From assembly GCA_009691645.1 (NCBI GenBank), contig SIAT01000119.1, positions 1 through 5,689 of the forward strand: a stretch of 5,689 bases of DNA, written 5' to 3'. The notes beneath the pieces were generated by a model, which worked only from the letters and a program-made list of their open reading frames with translations, was not told the origin of the DNA and ran no database searches. Positions 5,395 through 5,689 of this stretch are shown here, one piece after another. Each line of letters starts with the position of its first letter. The stretch's first letter is position 1. This stretch comes from Pedosphaera sp. (GTDB taxonomy: Bacteria; Verrucomicrobiota; Verrucomicrobiia; Limisphaerales; SIAT01). The translations under genes were made by a program, and so were the position numbers.

Positions 5395-5423
5395 TTGCCC
5401 CGCCGCGGGACGGCAGTGATAGT
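5395..5423 (+). promoter_or_regulatory. Candidate promoter for tRNA-Phe
   Basis: TTGCCC (5395-5400; 4 of 6 to TTGACA) and GATAGT (5418-5423; 4 of 6 to TATAAT) are separated by 17 bases. Initiation near 5430 would leave about 9 bases of 5' leader before the tRNA. TAGTAT at 5420-5425 is an alternative -10 with 19-base spacing. No other + strand gene lies immediately upstream, so the tRNA needs a promoter here. Confidence 0.45.
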
Positions 5424-5438
5424 ATCCGGCCCTTGGCT

Positions 5439-5514
5439 GGCTGGGTAGCTCAGTTGGTAGAGCAGCGGATTGAAAATCCGCGTGTCGGCGGTTCAATTCC
5501 GCCCCCAGCCACCA
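5439..5514 (+). tRNA. tRNA-Phe (anticodon GAA), CCA encoded
   Basis: A complete 76-base cloverleaf. The acceptor GGCTGGG pairs with CCCAGCC over 7 bp. The D arm is GCTC/GAGC around AGTTGGTA, and the anticodon stem is GCGGA/TCCGC. The loop TTGAAAA places GAA at 5472-5474, reading UUC/UUU. The variable loop is GTGTC and the T arm is GGCGG-TTCAATT-CCGCC. A73 and CCA (5512-5514) are encoded. GGCTGG is repeated just upstream (5435-5440), but only the register at 5439 gives a 7-bp acceptor stem and correct length. Confidence 0.98.
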
Positions 5515-5539
5515 CCTCGATCAATTCCGTTCACGCTTT

Positions 5540-5689
5540 ATGAAGCAAAGTCCGCTCCGCCTCGCCGTCCTCGGCCTCACGCACGACCACGTCTGGAGCA
5601 ACCTCGCGGAATTGCGACGCGTGAAAGGCGCGCGCCTCGTAGCCGCTGCGGATCCCCACGCGCCGTTGCGCACGCGGGCGAAGCGGGAG
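5540..5689 (+). CDS. Gfo/Idh/MocA family oxidoreductase, N-terminal part (3' end outside window)
   Basis: The first 50 codons from ATG at 5540 run open to the window edge. The start MKQSPLRLAVLGLTHDHVW followed by SNLAELRRVKGARLVAAADP is the first beta-alpha-beta of the Rossmann fold as found in Gfo/Idh/MocA proteins. GLTHDHVW stands in place of the more usual glycine-rich GxGxxG, and the acidic residue of AAADP ends the second strand. Unlike the copy at 3909-5072 there is no Tat signal, so this one is probably cytosolic. It starts 25 bp after tRNA-Phe with no clear Shine-Dalgarno or promoter of its own, so it may be transcribed from the tRNA promoter. Confidence 0.8.
   Translation, partial: MKQSPLRLAVLGLTHDHVWSNLAELRRVKGARLVAAADPHAPLRTRAKRE

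Noticed and set aside
5435..5444. Alternative 5' end of tRNA-Phe at the first GGCTGG copy (5435)
   Set aside because: That register breaks the 7-bp acceptor stem and the TA spacer before the D arm; 5439 fits all arms.
1..5689. CRISPR array, rRNA, insertion sequence ends, transposase, phage genes or tRNA-linked attachment site
   Set aside because: No regularly spaced repeats, no rRNA-like stretches, no transposase or integrase frames, and no repeat of the tRNA 3' end within the window.

Overview
The window is high-GC DNA, dense in genes and ordinary bacterial chromosome in style. The gene set suggests Verrucomicrobiota, or at least the PVC group, possibly an Opitutales-like lineage: a DUF1501 protein, two Gfo/Idh/MocA oxidoreductases (one with a Tat signal) and a cysteine-poor FmdB-like protein sit beside Obg, L27 and L21. 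That placement is an inference from gene content, not from an alignment.

Layout, left to right. Bases 1-204 hold the 3' end of a DUF1501 gene on the + strand. It converges on a long block of minus-strand genes reaching to about 5317. In transcription order (right to left) these are an FmdB-like small protein (5317-5111) and a Tat-exported Gfo/Idh/MocA oxidoreductase (5072-3909), then an intergenic stretch with a terminator-like hairpin, an unexplained open frame and a promoter embedded in a large palindrome. Next come rplU (L21) and rpmA (L27), an intrinsic terminator, obgE with its own leader, a hicB antitoxin (1699-1475), a deleted and frame-broken hicA remnant (1473-1358), and ychF (1354-251). 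At the right edge, on the + strand, are tRNA-Phe(GAA) with CCA encoded (5439-5514) and the first 50 codons of a second Gfo/Idh/MocA gene.

Most of the core genes serve translation: L21, L27, the 50S-assembly GTPase Obg, the ribosome-associated ATPase YchF and tRNA-Phe. The usual rplU-rpmA-obgE order is kept, but a strong terminator separates the ribosomal-protein pair from obgE. The accessory part is the orphan HicB whose toxin partner is wrecked and lies 3 bp before the ychF start, plus the oxidoreductase/DUF1501 genes typical of sugar-degrading PVC bacteria.

I found no convincing new multi-gene system. The best second-look items are the hicA deletion scar, the promoter/terminator palindrome before rplU, the roughly 60-residue insertion in Obg, the FmdB homologue lacking its zinc-ribbon cysteines, a 15-bp repeat before two genes, and a 43-codon open frame after the oxidoreductase stop.
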